Below, in pieces: positions 20,346-30,426 of a stretch of DNA of 64,000 bases. The stretch spans positions 6,482,374 through 6,546,373 of the forward strand of contig CM067589.1 of assembly GCA_034336665.1 (NCBI GenBank), read 5' to 3'. Every line of letters begins with the position of its first letter. The stretch's first letter is position 1. Source of the DNA: Luscinia megarhynchos (lineage: Eukaryota > Chordata > Aves > Passeriformes > Turdidae). The translations under genes were made by a program, and so were the position numbers. The notes beneath the pieces are model-generated. The model had not been told where the DNA came from, did no database searches, and was given only the letters and a program-made list of their open reading frames with translations.

Positions 20346-20960
20346 TATTTTTTTTTCACAGTAGTGCTGATGACACAGACAGGGGAATGTTTTAGCTGTT
20401 GCTCAATAGTGCTCACAGAATGGTAAGACCTTCTCTGATTTGCATACTGCCCCAAAAATGAAGCTTGGGAAAGAGAAGATGCTGAGAGGAGAAACAGCCA
20501 GGATAGGTGACGCCAAAATAGCAAAGGATTATTCCACACAGTAATACATCATTTTCAGAGCTAAGACTCAGAGCAAGAAGGAGGAAAGGGGCTTTTGGGG
20601 TTTTGGCATATGGCACCCACAGTGCAGCCTGACAGAGTGAGGATAACCAAGTATTGGTGCAGGTTGTCCAGGCACCTTGTGGAGTCTCCATGCTTGCAGA
20701 TACTCACGAACTGTTTAACTGTGGCCTGAGGGAAATGGAGATTGTGGAGAAGCCAGGCTAGAGCAGGTTGTTTCTGAAGGACTTATATGAGAAGTGTAGG
20801 AATTGACCCAACACCCCTTTCCCATGGGCCCTGTGCCTTTTTGACAGAAGAGGTAGAGAAATCAGGAATGCATGATCCTGCAGGATCTTGGAACCTATTA
20901 TTGCCAGTTTTTCCTGGGCTGTACGACTGTCCTGTGGGTGACTAGTGACATTGGACTATG
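20345..20960. repeat. Duplicated VH-delta upstream flank, copy 2
   Basis: A diverged copy of 17085-18060, including a CR1-like stretch ('gtccaggcaccttgtggag', 'tctccatgcttgcagatac'). The intervening CR1 RT fragment at 19640-20345 separates it from its V segment. Confidence 0.55.
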
Positions 20961-22369
20961 TCTGCTGTGACTTCCACTAAGAGAAAACACCAGAGGAACA
21001 GTGGGACATTTTGGGAGGGAGATACTGGGGATGCACAGACCAGCTTGAGCTCTCAGGAACAAAGTCTCATTGTCATCCTTCCCACCCTTCCCAGGGTGGG
21101 AAATAATTCCAGAAACAAGAGTCTGCATAATCAGAACTGCTGTGAATTCACAACCCTCAGCTTTCCACACATTTTCCTGCCTGTAGCCTTGTTGCCCCTG
21201 ACTCACCTTCTCACCATGCTATGCTGCAGCCGGAGTCCTGTTACCCCTTTGACATTCATCTGATTTGTGAACTAAAAGCTAAGGGTTGATAAAGAGAAAA
21301 CAGTCAATTTTCCCAGGCACCCTTGGTGTCTTTTCCTGTTGTTCTAGCCAGGACACAAGAAGGAGTCCTTCAGGTCCTGCCAGTATGGTGATGCCCAGTG
21401 TACTGCAGTTAAGGTTTCCTAGTGGTAAAACTTCTTTTGAGCAACAGGACCAATGTGGCTCCAGGAGTTCTCCTCATAGAATAAGCCAAGCTGAGTTCTA
21501 CTTGGGCTCTGGGTTGCTTAAACCAACTGGCTTTTGAGTTTCCAACTCTACCAAACAAGGGAATAGTGTCATTATGATAATCATCTGATCTTTGTCTTCA
21601 ATCAGTTTTCATTATCTGATGATCTCAAAGCACTGTATTAAATATACAGAATCTCTTGCTACATGGACTGCAGTGCTACTGGTTGCTTAGGTGTTTCATT
21701 GTTTTACTAGGCTTTCCTTGCTTCATTAGTATTTTTCAAAGTAGCAGAGTTCATGCTGGCTGGGTGTGGGAGGATCTATTCATTTAACCATGTTCAGCAC
21801 AGAGAAGGTTACCCTACCCAGTGCTGAAGGCATTAAGGTAAAAGCTGCTTTTGTCTTCTTTGGCTGCTCTGCAAAGAGGAGGAAAATGACCCAGTGGTCT
21901 GTGGTCCATTTGGCTCCTGTGGCAAGGGCTAGGACTGGCCAGGAGGAGAGCAGAGACATGGATCTCCTGGCTCTGCCAACAACTTGGTCAAGCCTTTGGA
22001 CAGGACACTCCAGCAGCACTGGATTCTGCAGTGTCAGCTCCCTGGAAGTGCAGGTAAGGATTGACACTGCAATTGCATGTTATGTCCAGGTATGCTGATT
22101 GTTTTCTTGAGGGATGTTTGTTTCTACATGAGGAAGTAAGAAAAAGTCATGTTTCAGCTCATCTGCAGAGAGTGCCATGGTCCTGCCTAAGTCACTGCTC
22201 TGAATACCTCTGCATAGACGGGACTGTGAGAAAAATAGGGAGGAGCTGGGATGGAGAAGTTGGAAAGGCCAATACGAGAATATAAAAAGGAGAGGATCAT
22301 TTCAGACATGAAAGCACAGCTGAGGCTGGAGGATGTAAGGCCTCACCCCTCCTGTGCTGTTGGTGACAC
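20961..22369. other. gene-free interval
   Basis: No V exon, leader or transposon protein seen. Open frames up to 110 codons (21766-22098) have no family motif. Confidence 0.45.
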
Positions 22370-22408
22370 AGATTTTGTACGAACGGAAATTTAGCTTCTC
22401 TCAAGGTG
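22370..22408 (-). promoter_or_regulatory. 23-RSS of the 22.4-kb V segment
   Basis: Heptamer CACCTTG (22402-22408), 23-bp spacer, nonamer ACAAAATCT (22370-22378; 7 of 9). A second CAC three bases upstream would not give a 23-bp spacer, which fixes this register. Confidence 0.75.
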
Positions 22409-22985
22409 GTGCCTCAGAGCACAGTAGTAAATGGCCGTGTCCTGAAGAGAGACTCTTGCTATTTCTAAGGGGGCTGTTTTATTTTTGTAGACCACCATCG
22501 AGAATCGGCCACTGCGGTATTTGTCATTCTCTGTATGTGCTTGCAAGAGATATAGCAAAGTTCTTCCCGGGGGCTGGCGGTACCAGAAGAAGTTCAATTT
22601 GGTGAGACTCTCCTTAGTGCTGGACTGGCAAGGAAGAACCACTTGCTGTCCAACTCTGGCTAGCACCTCAGGGAAGGATTGCTTCAGATCACCTCCAACA
22701 AGACCTGCAACACAGGCATAAATGTGTCTGCAGAGAAGTTTGCTTCCTTTTCTCACTTGCTCTGTGTTTGAGACTGCCCCCATCTTTGCTGTCTTTCCAA
22801 AGAAATGGAAAGTTCAGATATCTACATCCATCCCCCTTCTACATTTCTCCCTGACCTCATGCTCTTGTTTTCAGACACTTACAAATAACTTGCTAAAAAC
22901 CATGAGAGACAACGGGAAGGACATGAATGCACCCACCTGACTGGATTAGCAGGATGCACGCTGGCACAGCCGTGGTGAAGATCAT
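22409..22985 (-). CDS. TRDV/TRAV variable segment (22.4 kb)
   Basis: The leader is 22937-22985 (MIFTTAVPACILLIQS plus one base, donor G|GTGGGTG), the intron 232 bp, and the V exon 22409-22704 after TTGCAG|GTC. The domain has GDLKQSFPEVLARVGQQVVLPC, core Trp in NFFWYRQPPGRTLLYL, YRSGRFSMVVYKN, LEIARVSLQDTAIYYCALR. The K-x-SGR and DTAIYYCAL patterns are typical of TRAV and of TRDV1-type genes that can be used by either chain, so alpha versus delta use is not decided. Open, with good splice signals. Its upstream flank (24.5-24.8 kb) resembles that of the TRAV array. Confidence 0.85.
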
Positions 22986-22999
22986 TTTTCCCAGCTCAA

Positions 23000-24480
23000 G
23001 AATCCTTTTTCTTGGTGAGACTCTGAGCACACAGCAGAGCACTCTTGGTAGCACAATGAAAGAGAGAGTGCAGTGCACGTGTGGCACACTCACAGGAGGG
23101 CTGGAATGAGGCTCACACACCTTTTGCCTTTTCTGGTCTCCACAGCAGTGAGTGGACAGTCTCAGTGGCTTCCTGTACTTTTCCTTGGTCTTCCTTTTCT
23201 GTTCATAACATTTACCCTGCAAGGAAATGTCTCTGCCTCGCTCCAGAGTGTGTTTGTTTTGTGTGCTCCTTGATGGTGGGCGGGCTTCTGAAAGCACAGC
23301 CGCTCCTCAGAGCATCCTCAGAGCATTCAGGGCTCTGGGAAATGCAGGTGTCATGCTCTGTTCAAAGAGTTTTGGGCTTCTCTTAGTTTAGCCTCTGATA
23401 TTTTGGAAGCAGCTGCTCAGTCCTTCTCCACACATGACAGCTCAGGAGATAAGGGAGGAAGTTTATTGGTGGGGAAAGGGTGTTTTAATGGGTGGGCACA
23501 TAAATTTCTAAAATAGGGTGATGGAGTCCTGGTTGCCTTAGTGCTGGCTGGGGGAGAGCAAACTAAGGGCATGGTGAGGAAGAGGAATCTGCAGCCCCAT
23601 CCACAGGGCAGTTCTATTGAAGCTTTCCAGCCACTGTTGGGCACAGTGAAAAGGAAAGAGACTGAGGTGGGGACAGAGACAGGAGACAAAACCCTGGTGT
23701 GTGAATCTGGTGAGCAGAGAAGCGCCAAAGAGCAGCTCCTGAGCAGCACCTCTCTCCCTCTCCAGCCTCCTGGCAAATCCTGAGCTTTTGCTCTTTCTCA
23801 TTTTCGTGCATACTCTGGCTAAAATAGAGAGAGAGAGATCTTCACTGCTGTGCATCTGATTCTTGAGCATTGCACTTTTTATCAGCCAAGGCTGCAAGGT
23901 GAGGGTGGCCCTGTAAATCAGAGACCCTCAGCTGAAATCTGCCCAGGTGATAAACATCCCCTGGCCAAAGCAGCCACGGTTCTTTGAGGACCCAGAAGCT
24001 ACCTGGGCTCTGACTGATGACCCATAGCACCAGTGATTTCAGTGCAAGGTGCAGATGTTTGTGCCACACTGCCCAGCCAATGTGAGCACTTTGAAAGCTA
24101 CAGTGGGAGGCAGCTGGTTTGGTGCAATGCCTGTGGGAGGGCAGTAAGGTACTGATATTTCACCCTTTGGACACAAGGGCAATATCCTGCACCTGGGGAA
24201 GAACAACCCCGTGCACCAGTAAGTGCTGGGAACTGCCCAGTTGTTAGGCAGATTTGCAGAAAACAGCCTGAGGGGTTCTGATGAGACCACGCTGCCAATG
24301 AGCCAGCAATGCTCCCTTGCCTCAAAGAAGGAGGTCATAAGGCAAACTCCATCCTGCTGTGCTCCCTGGCACTTGGGACAACAGCTGTGTCTTGTGCTGG
24401 TGAGGAACAGAGACAAGACTTCCAGCTATGGGGATGCACTCCAAATACTCTCACACCAAATTAAGCTAAGAATCCAAACT
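23000..24480. other. gene-free interval upstream of the 22.4-kb V segment
   Basis: No exon recognised. A tttatt-containing block near 23460 could be an old LTR but has no defined ends. Confidence 0.35.
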
Positions 24481-24760
24481 CTTATGAAGACATCCTTGTT
24501 GGGGCCTGAAATCAGCAGGAAAACTGAGCTTTGCAGGTGCAGAATAGAGATGGCTGAAGATACAGAAGATTGTATTTCAGTGCCTCTGTTGTGGGTGGAT
24601 CTCTGCCAGGTTTGATCTGTTGCTGTTCAGCTGCACTGAATCTCCTTCTGGTCCTGGCTGCTTTGTGGAGCTTCTGGGCAGAGCAGCAGAGGGAGTCCCT
24701 GCTGTGAGCTGCACATTTTCTTGTGAGGAGGGACACACATGCTCATGTGACTCATGTCAC
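24480..24760. repeat. V-segment upstream flank shared with the TRAV array
   Basis: Order and wording match the array flank (for example 30120-30380): 'ccttgttggggc', 'gtgcctct', 'ctgttcagctgcactgaatc', 'tccttctgg', 'gggcagagcagc', 'gagggagtccctgctgtg', 'ggacacac'. It lies about 1.5-1.8 kb upstream of the 22.4-kb leader, versus about 0.6-0.9 kb in array units. Confidence 0.55.
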
Positions 24761-24839
24761 TCGTGCAAAAATCAGCGCCCAAAACCACTTGCAGAAATCT
24801 GTTGCATTTCAGCTATCAGAGAGCAGCGAAAAGGATAAT

Positions 24840-25020
24840 GCAACAAAGTTTTTCATGTAATGGAGAAGCAAAAGAGAGCTTTATTTAAAGAAACACTATA
24901 GTTATATATAGGCTAGTGTGTGCAATACAAAATAGAAAAGGTTCATTGGTCTAAGAAGGTAACACCTCTTTGAAAACATGCTTTTTGCAAAACATTACTT
25001 AGGACACATACCCTGTAGGT
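24840..25020 (-). mobile_element. Possible LTR fragment, antisense
   Basis: An A/T-rich stretch with 'gagctttatttaaagaaac' (antisense polyadenylation signal) and 'aagaaggtaacacctctttg', resembling passerine LTR ends. No borders were defined. Confidence 0.3.
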
Positions 25021-25249
25021 GCATAATCATTGTTATAATTCCTTGCCCTTGAGCAGCCTGAGAAAGGCACTTTCCTGTTTCCCAGCAGTATCCTACAAGA
25101 GAAATCTAGCATGCAGAGAAGTCCAGGCAAGAGAACACAGGAAGAAAAGTGGCAAACTGTGCACTCCATGGGGGTTGCCCCAGAGACAGCCCCATCAGGG
25201 ATGCTGGAGCATTCTGGAGAAGGGCAAGGCCCCACATGGGTAAATGGTG

Positions 25250-26100
25250 TTGTTTGAAGACTGCACAGATGGGAGCTAAGTTGGAAGCTTTGAAGAAAAC
25301 ATTGTATTCAAGGAATCAGTGAGCATGGACAATACATGCCTGCTCTGAGGGGCCTTTCACTGAAGATTTGGGAAGCCCCCCAGTGCCCTGTGCCAGCCTG
25401 TGTGTGGGTTTCATGGCAGAAATAACCCTACAGCATGTAAGGAGAAAATGCATGATTGATTGTTTGTTTGTGTTTTTTTGTTATACAAAATATAAGGCAC
25501 CTGGCTGTGGGAGGCAAGCAGAAGTTCCTTCTGGTTGGGGTCTGTGAGAGTATCTGGAAATTCACCAGGGTCTGTATAATGCTGTATGAATGAAGGATTC
25601 CTAGCATCTGAAAGAATGCAAGCTTTAATTACTCTCTATACTCCTGTGTTTATTCTGTGTTACTGATACAGCCCTTTTATAATGACATTTGCTACCAGAC
25701 CTGTTTTTCTGAGATCAGGGAAGGACCTTGCACCCCTTCTTCCCCCATGACACCTCCCTGATACAGAAGAGGAACAGACAAAACAAGTCAGCAGAATTTT
25801 CCTGATATAGTGTTAGGTGGGATACAGTCAAACCCAGGAACCAGCCACTTCTTACCAACAGGGCCATAAAGACCCCAAAGGAGTGGCCCAGACTGATATA
25901 ATTTGCCTTTCCTGAGTCCTCTGCCCACGCTGATGTGTTTTGATCCAGAAATGCTTGGGCCTCTCATCCGGTCACATTAAAAAATAAATGGTCTTCATAC
26001 AGGAAGCCAAACCCCAGTCCATGGTATCAGCTAGAATGTTTTGCATTCAAGATGAATTTGTCAGAAATTATCACCTTCACAAGGGATGCCTCTGGCATCC
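25250..26100. other. 5' flank of the feather keratin gene
   Basis: No coding signal. It precedes the keratin TATA box and may hold its promoter-proximal elements, but no specific site could be supported. Confidence 0.35.
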
Positions 26101-26119
26101 TGAGGCAGTAAAAGTCCAT

Positions 26120-26127
26120 GATAAAAG
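26120..26127 (+). promoter_or_regulatory. TATA-like box of the feather keratin gene
   Basis: gataaaag lies about 30 bp ahead of a C/T-rich leader exon ending in a consensus donor, the arrangement seen in feather keratin genes. Confidence 0.6.
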
Positions 26128-26149
26128 CCAGCCCAGCTCTTTGCTCTCT

Positions 26150-26186
26150 CATCCTCTTCTGTTGCCTCCTTCTCCTTGGGAGTCAG
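26150..26186 (+). other. Non-coding exon 1 of the feather keratin gene (predicted)
   Basis: 'atcctcttctgttgcctcct' runs to 'ttgggagtcag|gtgagt', a perfect donor at 26187. Feather keratin genes have a short untranslated first exon with this pyrimidine-rich wording, then one intron, then a single coding exon. The exon's 5' end is estimated from the TATA box. Confidence 0.6.
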
Positions 26187-26389
26187 GTGAGTCTGAAACC
26201 CTTTCTCCTTCTCTACTTTCTCTAAAAGGAGGTCTCAACTCAATGGATTTCTCAGTTGAGACCAGCTTTTTCCTGTGACATGGGGTTTCTTATCATGGTG
26301 ATGCCTTGGGTTTTAGATTTTATATTTTTCAGATTCTGTGCTGCTTGGTGTGTAACCCTGAAACTTCATATTAGGTGTTAGTAAGGTCT

Positions 26390-27055
26390 CTTCACAGGGT
26401 AGTTAGGCAAAACAGTCCCTTCCTAGCAAGAGAATCAAGGACAACCATACCCAAAAGCAGAAACAATGGGAAGGGAAGGGGGCAAGCCAGGGGGCTGAGA
26501 CATCAAAGCCTTGGGCTATGGTTGGATAATCGACCCCAAGGTGTAGATGTGGTAGCATAGGGTTAAAATGTTTCTAAAACATGGTAATTGTATACAATAG
26601 ATTCAGTGGGTAGAAAGAAATGTTGGGTCTGGTAGGCCTGGGAAAGGGAACTGGGCCCTGGGAATGAATGTTGAGCTTTGTCTGCACCTGTGTAATCATC
26701 ATATGATAAATAATACGACTGTTAAATATAATGATTGTTTGGTAATTGAGTGGAATTATTGTTTAATAGTAATAAAAATAATGAGAAATGATATAATCAT
26801 AACAAGAATCATGAGAAAGGATGTTTGGGGGGTCCTGATGAAAATTACAAGACAACATGCTTGGATAAGATTGATGTATACAAGAGAACAATATGGGCTT
26901 AATAATTAACATACAATTATATAAAGAGAAGGGTATAAAACATGTCCATCTCGAATCCATGTCGGAGTCAGAGTTGGGTTTGCACCCCGATTCCCAGAGC
27001 TCTTCAGTAAAAGCAACTGCCTATAATCATCCTGTGATTATCTGTATCCACACTA
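26390..27055 (+). mobile_element. Probable LTR in the keratin intron
   Basis: The 3' part has solo-LTR anatomy: a TATA box (gggtataaaacatg, ~26934), R-region wording 'gggtttgcaccccgattccc', then 'cagagctcttcagtaaaagc' as a polyadenylation-signal-like site, and a U5-like 'cctataatcatcctgtgatt'. The 5' border near 26390 is a guess. No internal retroviral sequence adjoins. Confidence 0.55.
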
Positions 27056-27064
27056 TCAGATGAA

Positions 27065-27212
27065 CCAAAACTTATAAAAGTGCAAAACTCGTGACCAGGA
27101 TCCACCTTGGATTTGATTTGGGTGTAGCCCCAGCCGGGCTCTTGCACTGCCCAAGTTGGATCCTTTCAATAAATACAAATTTTATTCCTTTTGCTCTGTC
27201 TAGTCTGTGTTC
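27065..27212 (+). mobile_element. Second LTR fragment next to the keratin coding exon
   Basis: Another promoter/R-U5-like unit: 'cttataaaagtgcaaaac', 'ccagccgggctcttgcac', 'cctttcaataaatac' (AATAAA), then 'cttttgctctgtctagtc'. Its different wording from the preceding LTR suggests a separate family, so insertions are adjacent or nested. Confidence 0.55.
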
Positions 27213-27480
27213 AATGGGAGGGGGAGAAGGTTCTAAGTGCAGGGAGGCTGGGACTGTGATCAGTTGTCATCTGGACTGGGAACCTGGGCAGCAGCTGCAC
27301 AGGAGCTGGTGGCTCTCTTTGATCCCTGGCAAGATCAGGCCAACAAATCCCCACACATCTCTGCAGAGGTTCCACCTCCTGGCCCTGCATGTTTTTTGAC
27401 TCACTCCTGATGTGGCAACAGGCCACTCATCATGTATCCCTGTGTTTTCTTCCCTCCTGCCCTCTCTCCACGTGCCACTC

Positions 27481-27810
27481 ATGCCCCAAGACATGCCCTG
27501 CATAGAAAAGCGCCAGCCCTGCAACCCTTGCTGCCAGCCCTGCGGCCCCTGCCCGCTGGCCAACAGCTGCAATGAGTGCTGTGTCAGGCAGTGCCAGAGC
27601 TCCCACGTGGCCATCCAGCCGCCTGCTGTGCTGGTGACCCTGCCCGGCCCCGTCCTCAGCTCCTTCCCACAGAACACCGTGGTGGGATCCTCCACCTCCG
27701 CTGCCGTTGGCAGCATCCTCAGCTCTGAGGGAGTGCCCATCAGCTCCGGGGGCTTTGACCTCTCCTGCATCACCAGCTGCTATGGGGGCAAAAGGTGTCC
27801 TCCATGCTAA
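27481..27810 (+). CDS. Feather-type beta-keratin (corneous beta-protein)
   Basis: A 109-residue protein from the first in-frame ATG after the intron (another ATG four codons on gives 105). It has a Cys-rich N-terminus ([21 protein letters not shown]), then VRQCQSS, the filament-forming beta core ([18 protein letters not shown]), [32 protein letters not shown] and the terminal KRCPPC. This is the diagnostic feather keratin layout; usual length is about 97-100, so the N-terminus is about 8-12 residues longer and starts MPQDMPC instead of the usual MSC. It is structural, forming 3.4-nm filaments of feather barbs and barbules. It is alone, on the opposite strand to all V segments. The expected splice acceptor just before the ATG reads tctccacgtgcc, with no AG, so splicing may be altered. 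Confidence 0.9.
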   Translation: MPQDMPCIEKRQPCNPCCQPCGPCPLANSCNECCVRQCQSSHVAIQPPAVLVTLPGPVLSSFPQNTVVGSSTSAAVGSILSSEGVPISSGGFDLSCITSCYGGKRCPPC

Positions 27811-28500
27811 AGCCACTGGTGCAGCCCTCACCAAGACCCCCAGGAACCCAGAAGTTGATGCTGGACCAAGGACAGAGCTCCTGGCCATGGAATTCAGAGG
27901 TGCTGAGTATCCAATGCTGCCCTTCCAAAGGAGGGCAGCTGAGAGTCTCTGAAACTCTGAATGCCCAGTGTTTGACTTCCCTCACCCTCTCTCCCACCTC
28001 TCTCGTCTTCTGTACTTTTGTATTGGAGGAACCCTAAGCCAGAGCTACCAAGCCCAGACAAGAACAGGGAGTGGGAGTAATCCTTCATTCTCTTCCTAGG
28101 AATCCTCTGACCATGGGCTTTAAACTGTTCTGACAGCTACTGAAGCCACACAGAATTCCTTGGAGACCTGCTGGAGCCCACAGCCCCTTCCCATGGGCAC
28201 ACAAACCCTGCAGACCTCTAGCTCTTTAGGGCAACCTTGAAAACTGATGCTCAACCACTCAACAAGAAGGAACCTCGCAGCCTTTGAGGCTGAGTGTCAG
28301 TGGGTCCAGCTTTCACACTGTCTCCTGGAGTGAACTCCAAGGATTCTGAGTTCCATAAAACAAGTTTGTGGTCTCAACACTGAGACATTGTGAGGAGCGC
28401 TTGAAGATGTCAGGACCCTGCATTCCCATCGATTATGAGTGGTGAGCTTGTAGTTGATTGTTGTTGCCAATGAGTGGTTGATGCCAGTAGTGAGATGGTG
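27811..28500. other. Keratin 3' flank / array boundary
   Basis: No AATAAA signal was spotted within 500 bp of the keratin stop codon. The remainder leads into the first TRAV unit (A) at 28.5 kb. No other gene was recognised. Confidence 0.4.
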
Positions 28501-28514
28501 CCGGTATCGGTGTC

Positions 28515-28534
28515 GGGATCGCCCCCTGCTGGTC
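28515..28534 (-). promoter_or_regulatory. Second CTCF-like motif of TRAV-A
   Basis: The minus strand contains CCAGCAGGGGGCGATC, the CTCF core, 58 bp beyond the first motif of this segment and in the same orientation. Confidence 0.6.
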
Positions 28535-28572
28535 GGGGCCGAGCGGGGCGAGGCGGCCCCGGCGGGCGGAGC

Positions 28573-28592
28573 GGCAGCGCCCCCTGCTGGCC
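28573..28592 (-). promoter_or_regulatory. CTCF-like motif of TRAV-A
   Basis: The minus strand reads GGCCAGCAGGGGGCGCTGCC, close to the vertebrate CTCF consensus (CCASYAGRKGGCGCTR). It lies 45 bp past the RSS nonamer and points away from the V segment. Confidence 0.7.
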
Positions 28593-28637
28593 GCGGGCGG
28601 CGCTGTGCCCCCGGCCCCGCCCGGCCCCGCCCGCGGC

Positions 28638-28676
28638 GGTTCGTGCCCGGCCGCAGCCCCGGCTCCTCTGCCCGTG
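28638..28676 (-). promoter_or_regulatory. 23-RSS of TRAV-A
   Basis: Heptamer CACGGGC (28670-28676), 23-bp spacer, nonamer GCACGAACC (28638-28646). This is the G/C-rich array-type RSS: 4 of 7 and 6 of 9 to consensus, but with the essential CAC and the nonamer's AACC. Confidence 0.75.
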
Positions 28677-29484
28677 GCCCAGCGCGCAGTAATACACGGC
28701 CGCGTCCCCGCGCCGGGGCCGCCCGAGCCACAGCGCGCTCCAGCGCCGATCTGCCGACACCAACAGCCTTCCTGCAACGGCCGGAACATCCTTGGACGTT
28801 CCGGCAGCGTATGTGAGCAATTCGGGGCTTTGTCCCGGGAGCTGACGGTAGAAAAATGTTAATTCCAGCATCTGTATGCTTGGATGTGAGCAGTTGATTC
28901 TGATGCCGGTGCCCTCGGTGGTCTCCAGGAATGGCTCCTGCTGCACCCGAGCTCCGCCTGAAGCCACTGCCGGGAACAGAAAAAGGACAAACCTGAAATC
29001 CCACATTGCACAGCTACAAAGAAAAAAGCCCGCATGCACAGAGACGGTGAGGAAAACAATTCCCAGAAGATTTCAAGACACGCAGGAGTGGAAGTGTCCA
29101 TTAGTCGTTTGTGGAAAGATGAATGGCCGAATAACATGACAGTCACTGGACACCGGCGGGAGGTGGGAGAAAGCATGAAAAGACGGAAAAGTTAGAAGGG
29201 GTAAGGACTGACTTTGTAAGTTATAAAGAAGGAATGCTTGTGCAGGGATGACCAGGGAATAGAATTCGGGGACTTCTGTGGGAGAGTAAGATGAAGAAGA
29301 AGGAGGGATGAAGAGGAGAACAGTTGGAAGGGAGAGGTGTGTGTGAAGCAGGCAGGCAGGACGGCAGCCTGGAGGGACGTGCGGGATGAGCCCAGCCCCG
29401 GCCGCGGCCCCTTGGCCGCCCCCCCCGCGCACCGAGCAGCAGCGCGGCCAGCGCCGCCAGCCCCGCGCCCCGACACCGCCGCAT
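28677..29484 (-). CDS. TRAV segment A
   Basis: The leader exon is 29433-29484 (52 nt, MRRCRGAGLAALAALLL plus one base; donor G|GTGCGC), the intron 466 bp, and the V exon 28677-28966 (acceptor CCCGGCAG|TGG). The phase-1 junction gives VASGGARVQQEPFLETTEG. First Cys is in RINCSHPS and second in DAAVYYCALG. CDR2 surroundings read LLTYAAGTSKDVPAVAG. FR2 reads FFYRQLPGQ, so the invariant core Trp41 is Phe. It is the array member nearest the D-J-C side. The FR3 end WSALWLGRPRRGD is shared with all the array. Full open frame of 114 codons; probably recombination-competent if the G/C-rich RSS works. Confidence 0.85.
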
Positions 29485-30395
29485 GGCGCCGCTCCGCCGG
29501 CCGAGCAGCGCTGTGCCCCTCAGCCCCGGCTCTCTGCTGCGGCCCTGCCGCCTCCTCTGCCACGCCTCCAATTCTCTTCTTTTCTCTCCACCGCCCCCAG
29601 CTCCGCCCCAGGGCAGAGCCGTGCGCCGCCGCTGCTCGGCGAGTCCGGGCAGAGAAAGGAGGAGAGAGCGGTGGGAGTGGTGTGAGCGTCGGGTCTCTGC
29701 ACGTCGGGAGCGGCGGGGCCGGGGTGCATGGCGAGGAGTCGGGCTGGTGTCATGGAGCCCAAGATTGACAGTCCCTGTGTTTCTTTCACTCCCATAATCT
29801 GTTTCCTCACATCCCTGGTTTGCTGTCACATGGGCACTCCTGAATTGTCCTTTAGTACACTGGAAAGAAATCCCCTCACACAGGATGCAGGAGGTGGGCA
29901 TGAAGCCTCAGCATTTCTCCATGTCCACGAAACCAAGCTGATGCAGCACAGGGGAGAGCAGCTGTGCACTGGGCTGGAGAGACCTGTCCGTGTATCCGTG
30001 TGTCCGTGTGTCTATGTGTCTGTGTTTGTATATCCATGTTTGTGGGACCACTCGAAAACATTCTGAGTCACTGCCAATATTTCAAAAACAAATATCTTAA
30101 AAGTCCAAACTTGGGTGATACCTTCCTTGTTGGGGCTGAAAATTGGCAGTAGCAGAACATGATGTTCAGAGCATCTGGAAAAGGACGGTTCAGGACGCAG
30201 GGGATGCAATCCGGTGCCTCTTCCCTGGAAAAGTATCCTGAAAGCTGCAACATCATTGTTCAACTGCACTCAGTCTCCTTCTGAGTCTGGAAAAATGCTG
30301 CTCTGTGATGCTCAGGGCAGAGCAACTGAGAGCATCTCCTGTGTGATCAACGCATTTCACTTGTTGAGTAACAACAGGACACACAAACACACACT

Positions 30396-30426
<31 letters not shown>

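Noticed and set aside
7888..23000. D, J or C segments
   Set aside because: No FG-x-G J motif with a 12-bp RSS and no constant-domain exon was recognised. D segments are too short to claim by eye.
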